A stretch of DNA of 64,000 nucleotides, taken from positions 124,001-188,000 of the forward strand of contig JBJXHM010000011.1 of assembly GCA_046233115.1 (NCBI GenBank). Direction: 5' to 3'. Position numbers and translations under genes: made by a program. The DNA comes from JACOMY01 sp046233115. GTDB lineage: Bacteria; Pseudomonadota; Alphaproteobacteria; Kiloniellales; JACOMY01. This document shows, piece after piece, positions 1-9,300 of this stretch (its first letter is position 1; every line of letters starts with the position of its first letter). The notes below the pieces were generated by a model, which worked only from the letters and a program-made list of their open reading frames with translations, did no database searches and was not told where the DNA came from.

Positions 1-1
1 C

Positions 2-913
2 GGGCCGGTGGGTACCGGCAAGTCGATGCTGATGGACCTCTTCTACGAGAGCGCCGAGATCGAGAAGAAGCGGCGCGTCCACTTCCACGCCTTCATGACC
101 GAGGTGCAGGACCGGCTACACGCCTGGCGCCAGCAGACCAAGGGCAAGGAAGGCGACCCCCTGGCACGCCTGGCCAAGGCGCTGGCCGAAGAAGCGAGCC
201 TGCTCTGCTTCGACGAGTTCCACGTGGTCAACATCGCCGACGCGATGATCCTGGGCCGTCTCTTCGAGTGCCTGATCGAGGAGGGCGTGGTGGTGGTCGC
301 GACCTCCAACTGGGCGCCCGACCGGCTCTACGAGGGCGGCCTGCAGCGCGAGCGCTTCCTGCCCTTCATCGCCTTCCTGAAGCAGCACCTGGATATCCTG
401 GAACTGGACGGCGGCCGCGACTATCGCCGGCAGCGCCTGAAGCTGCTGGCGGTCTATCACGCGCCGCTAGGCCCGCGCACCGACGGCGCCCTGAAGCAGG
501 CCTTCGAGGAGCTGACCGAGGGCGCCGAGGCCAAGCCCGAGAGTGTCACGGTGAAGGGCCGCACCGTCCCGGTGCCGCTGGCCGCGCGCGGGGTCGCCCG
601 CTTCGGCTTCGACGATCTCTGCGCCCGGCCGCTGGGGGCCGAGGATTATCTCACCATCGCGCGGCGCTATCACACCGCGATCATCGGCGAGGTGCCGATC
701 CTGCACGCCGACAACCGCGACAAGGCCAAGCGCTTCATGATCCTGGTGGACGCGCTCTACGAGGCCAAGAGCAAGCTGATCCTGGGCGCCGAGGCCCCGC
801 CCGACAGCCTCTACCCGCGCGGCGACGGCGCCGAGGAGTTCCTGCGCACCGCCAGCCGCCTGATGGAAATGCGCTCCGCCGAGTACCTGGGGCTGGAGCA
901 TAAGACGGACTAG
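2..913 (+). CDS. zapE: ZapE/AFG1-family cell division ATPase (5' truncated by window edge)
   Basis: This P-loop ATPase of the ZapE (AFG1/LACE1) family is known in proteobacteria as an FtsZ-ring-associated protein. The frame is open from base 2 and starts inside the Walker A loop (GPVGTGKS), so the N-terminal segment, roughly 80-100 residues in typical homologues, lies outside the window. A Walker B stretch (LLCFDEFHV) follows about 65 residues later, and then an AAA-like sensor region (VATSNWAPDRLY). The visible 304 residues match the family's usual C-terminal length and end in an intact stop. In many alphaproteobacteria zapE sits beside mdh, but here mdh is about 45 kb away. The family call is secure; the true start cannot be seen. 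Confidence 0.93.
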   Translation, partial: GPVGTGKSMLMDLFYESAEIEKKRRVHFHAFMTEVQDRLHAWRQQTKGKEGDPLARLAKALAEEASLLCFDEFHVVNIADAMILGRLFECLIEEGVVVVATSNWAPDRLYEGGLQRERFLPFIAFLKQHLDILELDGGRDYRRQRLKLLAVYHAPLGPRTDGALKQAFEELTEGAEAKPESVTVKGRTVPVPLAARGVARFGFDDLCARPLGAEDYLTIARRYHTAIIGEVPILHADNRDKAKRFMILVDALYEAKSKLILGAEAPPDSLYPRGDGAEEFLRTASRLMEMRSAEYLGLEHKTD

Positions 914-994
914 GTATCCCGCCTATACGGCAAGTTCGGTCATCCCTCGTCCGAGATCCGGCAGGTGCCCTCTCGATATCGCCCCGACCGACGG

Positions 995-1387
995 TCAGTC
1001 AGCCGCAACAGTCGTTCCCTGCTTTGGACGGCGCTTGGTGGTCCGGCTGGCTTGCGCTTTGCCTCTGGGCATGACGTCTCCCAACCGCTCGAGTCGCAAA
1101 GGGGCCTGGTCGGGGAGACGGACGACCAGCTCCAACTGACCGCCAACTGCCTCGACATAGCTTCTCAGGGTCGAGAGATACATGTCCGCCTGCTTCTCGA
1201 TCTTGGAGACCGACGGCTGCTTGACGTTCAGAGCCTCTGCGATCTCCATCTGCGCCTTGCCCGCCAGGCGACGCAAGGCGCTCAGGCTCTCGACCTCACC
1301 ACGCAGTTCCTCAGCACGCGCTTCGACGCGCGCTCGCCGCTCTTCGGGCAGCGCGGCAACGACCTCGTCCAAAGAGCGTCCCATCAC
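995..1387 (-). CDS. higA: HigA-like XRE-family antitoxin
   Basis: This 130-residue protein carries a helix-turn-helix of the XRE type at about residues 40-68 (AQMEIAEALNVKQPSVSKIE), followed by a helix and a basic tail. It is the second gene of a pair: its ATG overlaps the stop of the upstream toxin-like gene by four bases (ATGA), so translation is coupled. The toxin-first order is typical of HigBA systems. Such antitoxins bind their toxin and repress their own promoter; a palindrome suited to this lies at the toxin start (1754-1773). The HTH is clear. The name HigA rests on family resemblance and gene order. Confidence 0.8.
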   Translation of the reverse strand: MMGRSLDEVVAALPEERRARVEARAEELRGEVESLSALRRLAGKAQMEIAEALNVKQPSVSKIEKQADMYLSTLRSYVEAVGGQLELVVRLPDQAPLRLERLGDVMPRGKAQASRTTKRRPKQGTTVAAD

Positions 1388-1755
1388 GTCTTCCCCTTCT
1401 TCACGACGGCCAATCTATCCAGATGCCTCCGATAGCGCTTGTCCGCCTTGGTGATCAGCGATCGATAGAACCGCTTCTCGCTTCCGCCAGACTTATCACC
1501 GGCGACCAGGACAATCGCCTTGCGCTCAGGATCGAAGGCGAAAGCAACGCGCCACACACCGCCATCGGCATCGAACCTGAGTTCCTTCATGTTCGCGAAC
1601 GACGAGTCGTTCAGCGTGTCCGCATGCGGTCGACCGAGTTGCGGACCGACCATGGCGAGTAGCTTTGCTGAGGCCAGCAATTCGTCCTGTACGGCCTCTG
1701 TCAGCTCCTCGAACTCCGCATCGAACTCATCGGCAAAGACGACTTCCCAGGACAT
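1384..1755 (-). CDS. higB: HigB/RelE-like toxin of a type II toxin-antitoxin pair
   Basis: This 123-residue protein has the layout of the phage-derived Gp49-like/HigB family: an N-terminal helix pair with acidic residues, a central pattern of the type LRF(D)xDGGVWRVAFAF, a strand with AIVLVAGDKSG and a basic C-terminal helix with KRFYRSLITKADKRYRRHL. Members of the RelE superfold are ribosome-dependent mRNA interferases; that activity is inferred here. It sits directly upstream of, and overlaps by 4 bp, the XRE antitoxin gene. The start codon lies inside a palindrome and has no clean Shine-Dalgarno sequence apart from a GGGGG run, consistent with tight autoregulation. Confidence 0.8.
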   Translation of the reverse strand: MSWEVVFADEFDAEFEELTEAVQDELLASAKLLAMVGPQLGRPHADTLNDSSFANMKELRFDADGGVWRVAFAFDPERKAIVLVAGDKSGGSEKRFYRSLITKADKRYRRHLDRLAVVKKGKT

Positions 1756-1773
1756 ATAGCCCCCAAGCTATAT
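1754..1773 (-). promoter_or_regulatory. Palindromic operator candidate of the higBA operon
   Basis: The arms ATATAGC and GCTATAT are perfect inverted repeats separated by six bases. The proximal arm contains the first two bases of the higB start codon (ATG at 1753-1755). XRE antitoxins commonly bind such short palindromes at their own promoter. The role is inferred from position only. Confidence 0.5.
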
Positions 1774-1831
1774 TTTCAAGCCCCCTGCCGTCGTTACCCT
1801 GGGCTGAGCTCCGGCATCACAGGAGGTGACG

Positions 1832-1927
1832 ATGACCGCCTATCATAGCATGCTCTCCATACAACCTATAGGGATTCGAAGCCACCTACCGCAACCTGTC
1901 GGCCTTACGCCTCCGGCAACGGAATAA
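1832..1927 (+). CDS. Possible 31-residue small ORF with a strong ribosome binding site
   Basis: An ATG is preceded at seven bases by a consensus AGGAGGTG. The frame runs for 31 codons to a TAA that lies 22 bases inside the convergent pirin gene. The peptide is not recognised, has no clear signal or membrane segment and is proline-rich towards its end. It could be a small gene, the stub of a gene removed when the adjacent toxin-antitoxin pair arrived, or chance. The excellent Shine-Dalgarno is the only support. Confidence 0.2.
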   Translation: MTAYHSMLSIQPIGIRSHLPQPVGLTPPATE

Positions 1928-2825
1928 ACTCCTCCTTGTCGCCGGGCGGCAGGGGGAAGCGGCCCTGGCGCCAGTCTTCCTTGGCCTGCTCGATCCGCGC
2001 CTGCGAGGAGGAGACGAAGTTCCACCAGATGAAGCGCTTCTCGCCGAAGGGGGCGCCGCCCAGCAGCATCAGGCGCGCACCCGCCGGACCTGCCCGCACC
2101 GCGATCGGCCGGCCACTGGCGAAGATCAGCATGCGGCCGGCCTCCCTTATCGCGCCGCCCAGGTCCAGGCTGCCCTCGGCGATGTAGACCGCGCGCTCCT
2201 CATGGTCCTCCGGCAGCGCCAGGGCGGCCCCGGGCCTCAGCTCGGCATCGAGGTAGAACATATCGCTGAAGGTCCTGACCGGAGCCTCGGCACCGTAGGC
2301 ATGGCCGAGGATCAGGCGCAGGCGCCGGGCGTCATCCTCGTGGGCAGGCAGGGTCTCCTTGACGTGGTGCTCGAAGGCCGGCGCGCGTTCCTCCTCCGCC
2401 TTGGGCAGGGCCACCCAGGTCTGGATGCCGCAAAGACGGCTGCCGGCGGCGCGGGTCGTCGGGCTGGTTCGCTCCGAGTGGGTGATGCCGCGCCCGGCGA
2501 TCATCCAGTTGACCGCACCGGGATAGATCATCTGGTCGCTGCCCAGGGAATCCTGATGGCGCAATTCGCCCTCGAAGAGGTAGGTGACCGTGGCCAGCCC
2601 GATGTGGGGATGGGGGCGCACGTTGATGCCCTGGCCGGGCGGGAAGTCGACCGGGCCCATATGGTCGAAGAAGATGAAGGGGCCGACGGTCTTGCGCTTG
2701 GCGGTCGGCAGCACCCGCTTGACCGAGAAGCCGCCCAGGTCGCGGCCGCGCGGCACGATCTCCTCGATGATCGTCTCGCTGCCGCTGCTCTCCGCCGTCT
2801 CCGGCCGCAGTGCCCTGACGTCCAT
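1905..2825 (-). CDS. Pirin family protein
   Basis: This 306-residue bicupin carries the pirin metal-site motifs in the N-terminal half: FFDHMGPVDFPPG, RPHPHIGLATVTYLFEG and IAGRGITHSER. These supply the histidines and glutamate that bind the metal, usually Fe(II). A weaker C-terminal cupin follows, ending near WWNFVSSSQARI, a typical pirin C-terminal motif. Bacterial pirins have been reported as quercetin dioxygenases and as regulators of metabolic enzymes; which applies here is unknown. The gene lies 17 bases downstream of the Smr gene in the same direction, so it may be the last gene of the lutABC-smr unit. Confidence 0.92.
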   Translation of the reverse strand: MDVRALRPETAESSGSETIIEEIVPRGRDLGGFSVKRVLPTAKRKTVGPFIFFDHMGPVDFPPGQGINVRPHPHIGLATVTYLFEGELRHQDSLGSDQMIYPGAVNWMIAGRGITHSERTSPTTRAAGSRLCGIQTWVALPKAEEERAPAFEHHVKETLPAHEDDARRLRLILGHAYGAEAPVRTFSDMFYLDAELRPGAALALPEDHEERAVYIAEGSLDLGGAIREAGRMLIFASGRPIAVRAGPAGARLMLLGGAPFGEKRFIWWNFVSSSQARIEQAKEDWRQGRFPLPPGDKEEFIPLPEA

Positions 2826-2842
2826 GGCCTATTCCTCCCTGG

Positions 2843-3415
2843 TCAGTCGGAGCGTTCCCGTCGGCGCCGGATCAGCACGTAGAGCGCGCCCTCGCCGCCA
2901 TGATGCCGCTGCGCCGGCGTGACCGCCAGGATCAAGGGGCGGATGTCGGCATCGTTCAGCCAGAGCGGCACGGCACGGCGCAGCACGCCGCTGTCCGGCC
3001 CGGCCCGGCCCTTGCCGGTCACCACCAGCAGGCAGCGCTGGCCGCGGGCCTCAGCCTGGAAGATGAAGCGGCGCAGCACGCCGTGCGCACGCTCGCGGGT
3101 CATGCCGTGCAGGTCGAGGCTGGCCTCGATCTCCATGCGTCCGCGGCGGAAGCGGTCGCCGGTACGGCGGTCCATGTCGGCCAGGCGGCCGGTCTCCAGC
3201 GGGTCCAGCGCCTTGGGCTTGGGCCGTTCCGCATGGTGGTGCGGCGTCACCGGCACCTGGGCCGCCTTGGCGACGATCCTGGGGCGGACGGCAGGCGTTA
3301 CGGCGGCGGACGGCGCCGGCGGCCGCTTGTGCAGCGGCTTCACCGTTTCGGCCACCTTGTGCCAGAGCGCCAGTTCCTCCGCGCTCGGGCGGATTTTCGG
3401 CTTACGCCCCGCCAT
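2843..3415 (-). CDS. Smr domain protein
   Basis: This 190-residue protein has a basic, proline-rich N-terminal half and a C-terminal Smr domain at about residues 105-185. The domain shows the family motifs LDLHGMT, VVTGKG and HHGGEGALYVLIRR. Smr domains are found in nucleases and in MutS2; the stand-alone alphaproteobacterial type has no settled role. I chose the ATG at 3415 (MAGRKPK), which overlaps the end of lutC by 14 bases, rather than an upstream extension that adds 14 unlikely residues inside lutC. It sits between lutC and pirin on the same strand. Confidence 0.88.
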   Translation of the reverse strand: MAGRKPKIRPSAEELALWHKVAETVKPLHKRPPAPSAAVTPAVRPRIVAKAAQVPVTPHHHAERPKPKALDPLETGRLADMDRRTGDRFRRGRMEIEASLDLHGMTRERAHGVLRRFIFQAEARGQRCLLVVTGKGRAGPDSGVLRRAVPLWLNDADIRPLILAVTPAQRHHGGEGALYVLIRRRRERSD

Positions 3416-4082
3416 CCTCGACCAGCAGAATGTGCAGGCGGCGCGGACCGTGCGCACCCAGCTCCAGGGTCTGCTCGATGTCGCCGGTGCGCGAGGGTCC
3501 GGTGACCATGTTGACGGTGCGCGGCAGGTGGCCGGTGCCGAAACGCGCGCGCAGCTTCTCGAAGACCTCCTCGTAGGTTCCGTGCAGCTGGCTGGTCTTC
3601 AGGACCGCGATATGGGTCTCCGGCAGAAAATTCAGCGAAGTCGGAGTCTCCGGACCGCTGACCAGCACCAGGGTCGCGGTCTCAGCCACCGCTGCCTCGA
3701 CCGGGGTCAGCGAGACCTGGTCCTCCGGCTCGGCCTTGCCGCGGGCGACCTTCAGAAGCGGTTCGTTCTGCCAAGGCAGCGCTTCCAGGTCGGGATGCGG
3801 AGCGGCACGAAGCTGCAGCGGCAGGTTCTGCTGGCGCAGGTAGCGACCGACCGCCTCCGGAATCTCGTCGGCGCCGGAGAGGCGCTCCAGGGTGCCGGCC
3901 AGCGCCTTGGTCGCCTCCTCGAAGAGGGCGATGCGCTCTTCCAGCGGGACCTGCGCACGGGCCGGGATCAGGTTGGCCTTGTGCTCTTCGACATGCTGGG
4001 CGATGGCCTCGATGCTCTGGCGCCCCGGACGGCCGTCCAGACGCTTGCGGATCTTGCCCAGGATGGCGTCGCGGGCGACCAT
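3402..4082 (-). CDS. lutC: Lactate utilization protein C (LUD domain)
   Basis: This 226-residue LUD-domain (LutC/YkgG) protein is the third subunit of the LutABC L-lactate oxidation system, which converts lactate to pyruvate with iron-sulfur electron transfer. The C-terminal motif TGPSRTGDIEQTLELGAHGP is diagnostic of the family. Its ATG overlaps the last base of the lutB stop region (4082), so lutA, lutB and lutC form one tightly packed operon read leftward. No lactate permease or LutR-type regulator is visible beside it, so the substrate rests on family membership. Confidence 0.92.
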   Translation of the reverse strand: MVARDAILGKIRKRLDGRPGRQSIEAIAQHVEEHKANLIPARAQVPLEERIALFEEATKALAGTLERLSGADEIPEAVGRYLRQQNLPLQLRAAPHPDLEALPWQNEPLLKVARGKAEPEDQVSLTPVEAAVAETATLVLVSGPETPTSLNFLPETHIAVLKTSQLHGTYEEVFEKLRARFGTGHLPRTVNMVTGPSRTGDIEQTLELGAHGPRRLHILLVEDGGA

Positions 4083-5500
4083 CAGCGTCCCCCCTTCTCG
4101 CGCCAGAGCCGCTGGAAGGTCTTGCCCTCGGGAGCGGCCAGGTCGCGGAACTGGGTCCAGCCCCCGGCCAGCGGCAGGCTGGAGACGCGCCCCTTGCGGC
4201 CGGCGCGCAGCCTGATCGCCCGGTTGGCCAGCCCGGTCACCAGGCGGTAGAGGCCGGGCCGCTTGGCGAGGTAGGCCCAGGCCCCGAGGCCGAAGCGCTG
4301 GGTTGCCGGGTTCAGGTGCCGCTCGAACTCCTTCTCCCGCCAGTGCCGCAGCATCTTGGGCAGCGGGATCCGCATCGGGCAGACCTCCTCGCAGCGCCCG
4401 CAGAAGGTCGAGGCGTTGGGCAGGTGGCGCGCCTGCTCCACCCCGATCAGCGCCGGGGTCAAAACCGAGCCGACCGGCCCCGGATAGACCCAGCCATAGG
4501 CATGGCCGCCGATCGCCTGGTAGACCGGGCAGTGGTTCATGCAGGCGCCGCAGCGGATGCAGCGCAGCACCTCCTGAAATTCGCTGCCGAGGATCTCGGA
4601 GCGGCCGTTGTCCAGCAGGATGACATGGTACTGCTCCGGCCCGTCGAGGTCCGCGCTACGCTTCGGCCCGGTCGAAAAGGTGGTGTAGGCCGAGAACTCC
4701 TGACCGGTGGCCGAGCGCGCCAGCACGCGCAGGACGGTCGAGAGGTCCTCCAGGGTCGGCACCAGCTTCTCCAGGCTGGCCAGCACGATGTGCACCTTGG
4801 GCAGGATCTGGGTGAGGTCGCCGTTGCCCTCGTTGGTGACGATGACCGAGGTGCCGGTCTCGGCCACCAGGAAGTTGGCGCCGGTGATGCCGACATCGGC
4901 CTCCAGGTAGCGCTGGCGCAGCATCTGGCGCGCCTCGGCTACCAGTTCCGGCGCCTCGTCCAGCTTGCGGTCGGGCGGCAGTTTGTCATGGCGGCGGCGA
5001 AAGTCCTGCGCCACCTGCTCCTTACTGACGTGGATCGCCGGCGCGATGATATGCGAGGGCGTCTCGCCGCGCAGCTGGATGATGTACTCGCCCAGGTCGG
5101 TCTCGACCGGCTCGATCCCGGCGGCCTCGAGGAAGGGATTGAGGGCGATCTCCTCGCCGATCATCGACTTGCCCTTGGTCACCGTCTTGGCGCCGACCGC
5201 CCGGCAGATCCTGAGCACCGTCTCGCGCGCGTCCTCGGCGGTCTCGCACCAGTGCACGTAGCCGCCGGCCTCCTCCACCCGCTCCTCGTAGTATTCAAGG
5301 TAGTGGTCGAGGTTGGCCAGCACGTGGTTCTTGATGTCCCGGCTCTGGTCGCGCAGGCGCTCGAACTCCGGCAGGCGGGCGGCGGCGGCGCCGCGCTTGT
5401 CGACGAAGCCGCTGCGCAGCTTGCCCATGGCGCGCTGCAGGTTGGGATCGGTCAAGGCCCCCTTGGCGTTGTCCTTGAAGGCGAGGCTGGTCGGCTCCAT
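4082..5500 (-). CDS. lutB: Lactate utilization iron-sulfur protein B
   Basis: This 472-residue LutB/YkgF homologue has an N-terminal LUD-like domain. Two ferredoxin-type cysteine clusters follow, CIRCGACMNHCP near residue 313 and CGRCEEVCP near 365, for two 4Fe-4S centres, and then a C-terminal tail. Length and order match characterised LutB proteins. It abuts lutA (stop and start share base 5500) and lutC (base 4082), as expected for stoichiometric subunits of one complex. The reaction, L-lactate oxidation to pyruvate, is taken from the family. Confidence 0.94.
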   Translation of the reverse strand: MEPTSLAFKDNAKGALTDPNLQRAMGKLRSGFVDKRGAAAARLPEFERLRDQSRDIKNHVLANLDHYLEYYEERVEEAGGYVHWCETAEDARETVLRICRAVGAKTVTKGKSMIGEEIALNPFLEAAGIEPVETDLGEYIIQLRGETPSHIIAPAIHVSKEQVAQDFRRRHDKLPPDRKLDEAPELVAEARQMLRQRYLEADVGITGANFLVAETGTSVIVTNEGNGDLTQILPKVHIVLASLEKLVPTLEDLSTVLRVLARSATGQEFSAYTTFSTGPKRSADLDGPEQYHVILLDNGRSEILGSEFQEVLRCIRCGACMNHCPVYQAIGGHAYGWVYPGPVGSVLTPALIGVEQARHLPNASTFCGRCEEVCPMRIPLPKMLRHWREKEFERHLNPATQRFGLGAWAYLAKRPGLYRLVTGLANRAIRLRAGRKGRVSSLPLAGGWTQFRDLAAPEGKTFQRLWREKGGR

Positions 5501-6267
5501 CAGCCCTTGCCCTCGCCGATGGCCGGGCCCTCGGCCATGTCGGCCAGCACCTCGGCGACGTGGCGCACCTTCACCTGCGCGCCCTCGCGGCTGAGCTTGC
5601 CCGCCATGTTAAGGAGACAGCCCATGTCGCCGGCCAGCAGAGTGCCGGCATTGGTCTCGCGGATCGTCTTGGTCTTCTCCGAGAGGATCCGGTCGGAGAT
5701 GTCGGGGTACTTCACGCAGAAGGTACCGCCGAAGCCGCAGCAGGCCTCGGTGTCGTGCATCTCGCGGATCTTCAGGCCCTCGACGCTGTCCAGCAGCTTG
5801 CGCGGCTGGCCCTTGATCTTCAGTTCGCGCAGGCCAGAGCAGGAGTCGTGGTAGGTGACGCTGTCGGCATAGCGCGCCTCGACACGCTCCATGCCGCGCA
5901 CGTCGACCAGGAAGGAGATCAGCTCATGGGTCTTGGCGGCCAGTGCTCCGGCGCGCGCGGCCCAGGCCTTGTCCTCGGCCAGCAAAGCCGGGTAGTGGTG
6001 CGAGATCATGCCCCCGCAGGAACCCGAGGGCGCCACCACGTAGTCGTAGCCCTCGAAAGCGGCAATCACCTGGCGGGCGATCTCGGCGGCATCCTTGCGG
6101 TCGCCGGAGTTGTAGGCCGGCTGGCCGCAGCAGGTCTGCGCCGACGGCACCTCGACCGTGCAGCCCGCCGCCTCCAGCAGCTTCACCGCGGCGAAGCCGA
6201 CGTTCGGCCTGAAGAGGTCCACCAGGCAGGTCACGAAGAGCGCGACCCTGGGTTTTCGATCCGTCAT
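5500..6267 (-). CDS. lutA: Lactate utilization protein A (CCG-domain iron-sulfur subunit)
   Basis: This 255-residue LutA/YkgE protein has two cysteine-rich CCG domains: one with C(LVDLF)RP and QTCCGQPAYNSG near the N-terminus, the other with YHDSCSGL and EACCGFGGTFCVKYP in the C-terminal third. These ligate an iron-sulfur centre in heterodisulfide-reductase-like proteins. I chose the ATG at 6267 (MTDRKPRVAL), which has a strong AGGGGGTG Shine-Dalgarno sequence just upstream; the longer frame would add only five residues. It is the first gene of lutABC and lies 78 bases from the end of the large RTX gene. Confidence 0.93.
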   Translation of the reverse strand: MTDRKPRVALFVTCLVDLFRPNVGFAAVKLLEAAGCTVEVPSAQTCCGQPAYNSGDRKDAAEIARQVIAAFEGYDYVVAPSGSCGGMISHHYPALLAEDKAWAARAGALAAKTHELISFLVDVRGMERVEARYADSVTYHDSCSGLRELKIKGQPRKLLDSVEGLKIREMHDTEACCGFGGTFCVKYPDISDRILSEKTKTIRETNAGTLLAGDMGCLLNMAGKLSREGAQVKVRHVAEVLADMAEGPAIGEGKG

Positions 6268-6345
6268 ACACACCCCCTGCAATCACCCGCGAGACTGTGT
6301 CTCAGGCGGCGAAAAGGCAAGGGGGTGGAATGGCGCGGGCGCGCT

Positions 6346-9300
6346 CTAACCGTAGATCACGAACTCGATGCTGGTGAGCGTGACACCACCCGGCAGGGTC
6401 GCGCCGTCCCCCAGGACCAGGGTGTCGACGCCGACGCCGCCGTCGAAGACATCGCCGACCTGCAACTCGCCCTGGCTGGCGACGTTCAGGGTGTCGTTCC
6501 CGTTATCGCCCATCACCGTGTCGATGCCGCTGCCGCCGAACAGGAAGGCGTCGTCTTGGCCACCGCCATGGATGGTGTCCGACCCGCTGCCGCCATAGAA
6601 GAAGGAGTCCTGCCCGGCACCGCCGGCAAGACGGTCGTCCTCCAACCCGCCGTAGAAGAAGGCGTCGTCGCCCTGCCGCCCGGTCAGGCCGTCCTCGCCC
6701 GTACCGCCGAAGAGGTAGGAGTCGTCGCCCTCGTCGCCGGCCAGGAAGTCGTCACCCGACTGCCCCAGCAGCGAGCGGTCGGCACCGCTGCCGCCGTAGA
6801 CCCGGTCGTTCCCGGCGCCGGCGTCCAGCAATAGATCCAGGCCGCTGCCACCGTAGAGCCAGTCCTTGGCATAGCCTCCGAAGATCTGCTGGTCGTCGCC
6901 CGCACCGCCGTAGAGCCGGTCCCCCGCATTGCCGCCATAGAGGCTGTCGCCGCCGCTGCCGCCGAACAGCTGGTCGGCACCATTTTCGCCGTAAAGGCCG
7001 TCCTGGCCGCTGTCGCCCAAGAGCGAGGTCTCATTGCCCGCCCCACCGAAGAGCTGGTCGTCGCCAAGCCCACCGTAGAAGTGGCCGTCGCTGTCCGCCC
7101 CGCCGGAGAGCCGATCATCACCCTCGCCGCCATAGAGGAAGCTGTCGCTGTCCTGGCGGCCGCTGACGATGTCGTCCCCCTCGTTGCCGGCAAGAACGGA
7201 ATCGTCGCCATCGTCGCCGAAGACGCGATCCTCACCCATATCGCCGAAGAGCGAGAGATCGGCTCCCACCCCGCCGTACACCAAGTCACGCCCATCCCCG
7301 CCGTAGAGCCCGTTGTCGTTGCCCTCGTCGCCATAGAGCCGGTCGTCACCCGACTGGCCGATGAAACCGGTGTCGTTGCCGCTGCCGCCGAACAGGGAGT
7401 CGGCGCCGCTGCCCGGGAAGAAGAAGTTGTCGCCGATCAGGGCCGTGTCCTGGCCAGACCCGCCAAAGACAACGTCGTCGCCGGACCCGCCGCCGATGAG
7501 GGCGTCATCCCCGGCACCGGCATAGACCCGGTCCTTGCCGTCGCCACCGGCGACCGCGTCGCCGCCCGACCCGCCATAGACAAGATCGTCGCCCGAACCG
7601 CCGAACACGCTATCCTGGCCGCTGTTGCCGTAGAGGGTGTCGTTGCCGCCGTCGCCATTCAGGGTGTCGTCCCCCAGGCCGCCCTGCAAATCGCGGTCGT
7701 CTCCGGCGCCGCCGTAGACCCTGTCGTTCCCGGACAAGCCGCCGAGACGCCTGTCAGCTCCGCTCCCACCCTCGATCAGATCGTTGCCGCTGCCACCGAA
7801 GAGAGCAGAATCATTGCCGCTGCCGCCATAGACGCTGTCGCTCGCGCCACCGCGGCTGCCACCGAAAAGCTGGTAGTCGTTGCCATCGCCGCCGAAGACG
7901 GTATCGACCCCGCTGCCGCCGTCGAGCAGCCTATCATCACCCTGCTGGCCGAGGACGACGTCCGTTCCGCTCCCTCCGTAAAGCCCCAGGTCATTGCCGC
8001 TGCCGCCGTCGATGAGGTCGTTGCCGGCGCCCGGGTAGAAGAAGCTGTCGCCGATCAGGAGCCAGTCCCGGCCGGACCCGCCGAAGATGGCGTCGTCGCC
8101 GGACCCGCCGAAGATGCGGGTCTCGTTTCCGAGACCTCCGTAGACCCTGTCCTTGCCATTGCCCCCATCCAGCCGGTCCATTCCCGACCCGCCATAGACG
8201 ACATCGTCACCCGCCCCACCGAACACGCCATCCTGGCCGCTGTCGCCGAACAGCGTGTCCTTGCCGCTGTCGCCCCAGATGCTGTCATTGCCGGCATCGC
8301 CATGCAGACTCAGGTCGTCGCCGTCGCCGCCAAAGATCCGGTCCCTGCCGTCGCCGCCACCGACCGCGTCGATGCCTGACCCGCCGTAGGCAAGATCGTC
8401 GCCCGCCCCACCAAACACGCCGTCGTCGCCGCTGGCGCCGAACAGGCCGCTGTCGTTGCCCGAACCACCGAAAACGCTGTCCGCGCCGTCGTCGCCGAAC
8501 AGGGAGCTGTCATTACCCGCATCGCCATAGAGGAAATCGCTCCCGGCGTTTCCGGAAAGGTTGTCGTCGTCGCCCTCGCCGCCGAAGAGCGTGTCGTCGC
8601 CGGACTGACCGAGGAAGCCGCCGTCGTTGCCGCTGCCGCCGAACAGGGTGTCGGCACCGCTGCCCGGGAAGATGAAGTTGTCCCCGATCAAGGCCCGGTC
8701 GTCACCGGTCCCGCCGAAGACGCTGTCGTTGCCGGAACCACCGCCAATAAAAGCATCATTCCCTGCACCGCCGTAGACACCGTCCTTGCCGTCGCCGCCA
8801 TTGATCAGGTCGGAGCCGGACCCGCCGTGGACGGAATCGTCGCCGGCCCCGCCGAACATGGTGTCCAGACCGCTGTCGCCGTAGAGCCTGTCATTGCCAG
8901 TGTCGCCCGAGACGCTGTCTTCACCGGACCCGCCGAAAAGGCGATCGCGACCGGACTGCCCGAGCAAACTGTCAGAACCCGATCCCCCGTAGGCGGTGTC
9001 GTTGCCGCCGTCGCCGTTGAGGGTATCGGCCCCCAGACCGCCCTGCAAATCGCGGTCGTCGCCGGCGCCGCCGTAGACCCTGTCGTTCCCGCTGTCGCCA
9101 AACAGGGCGGCGTCGGCTCCGCTGCCGCCCGAGACCATGTCGTCGCCGCTGCCGCCATAGAAGGTCGAATCGCGGCCGCTGCCGCCGTAGAGGAAGTCCG
9201 CTCCCGCGTTCCCGCCAACGACCGAATCGTTCCCATTGCCACCGAAGAGGCTGTCGCTGGCCGAATCGTTGCCGCCGCCCAGCACGTAGTCGTCGCCGTC

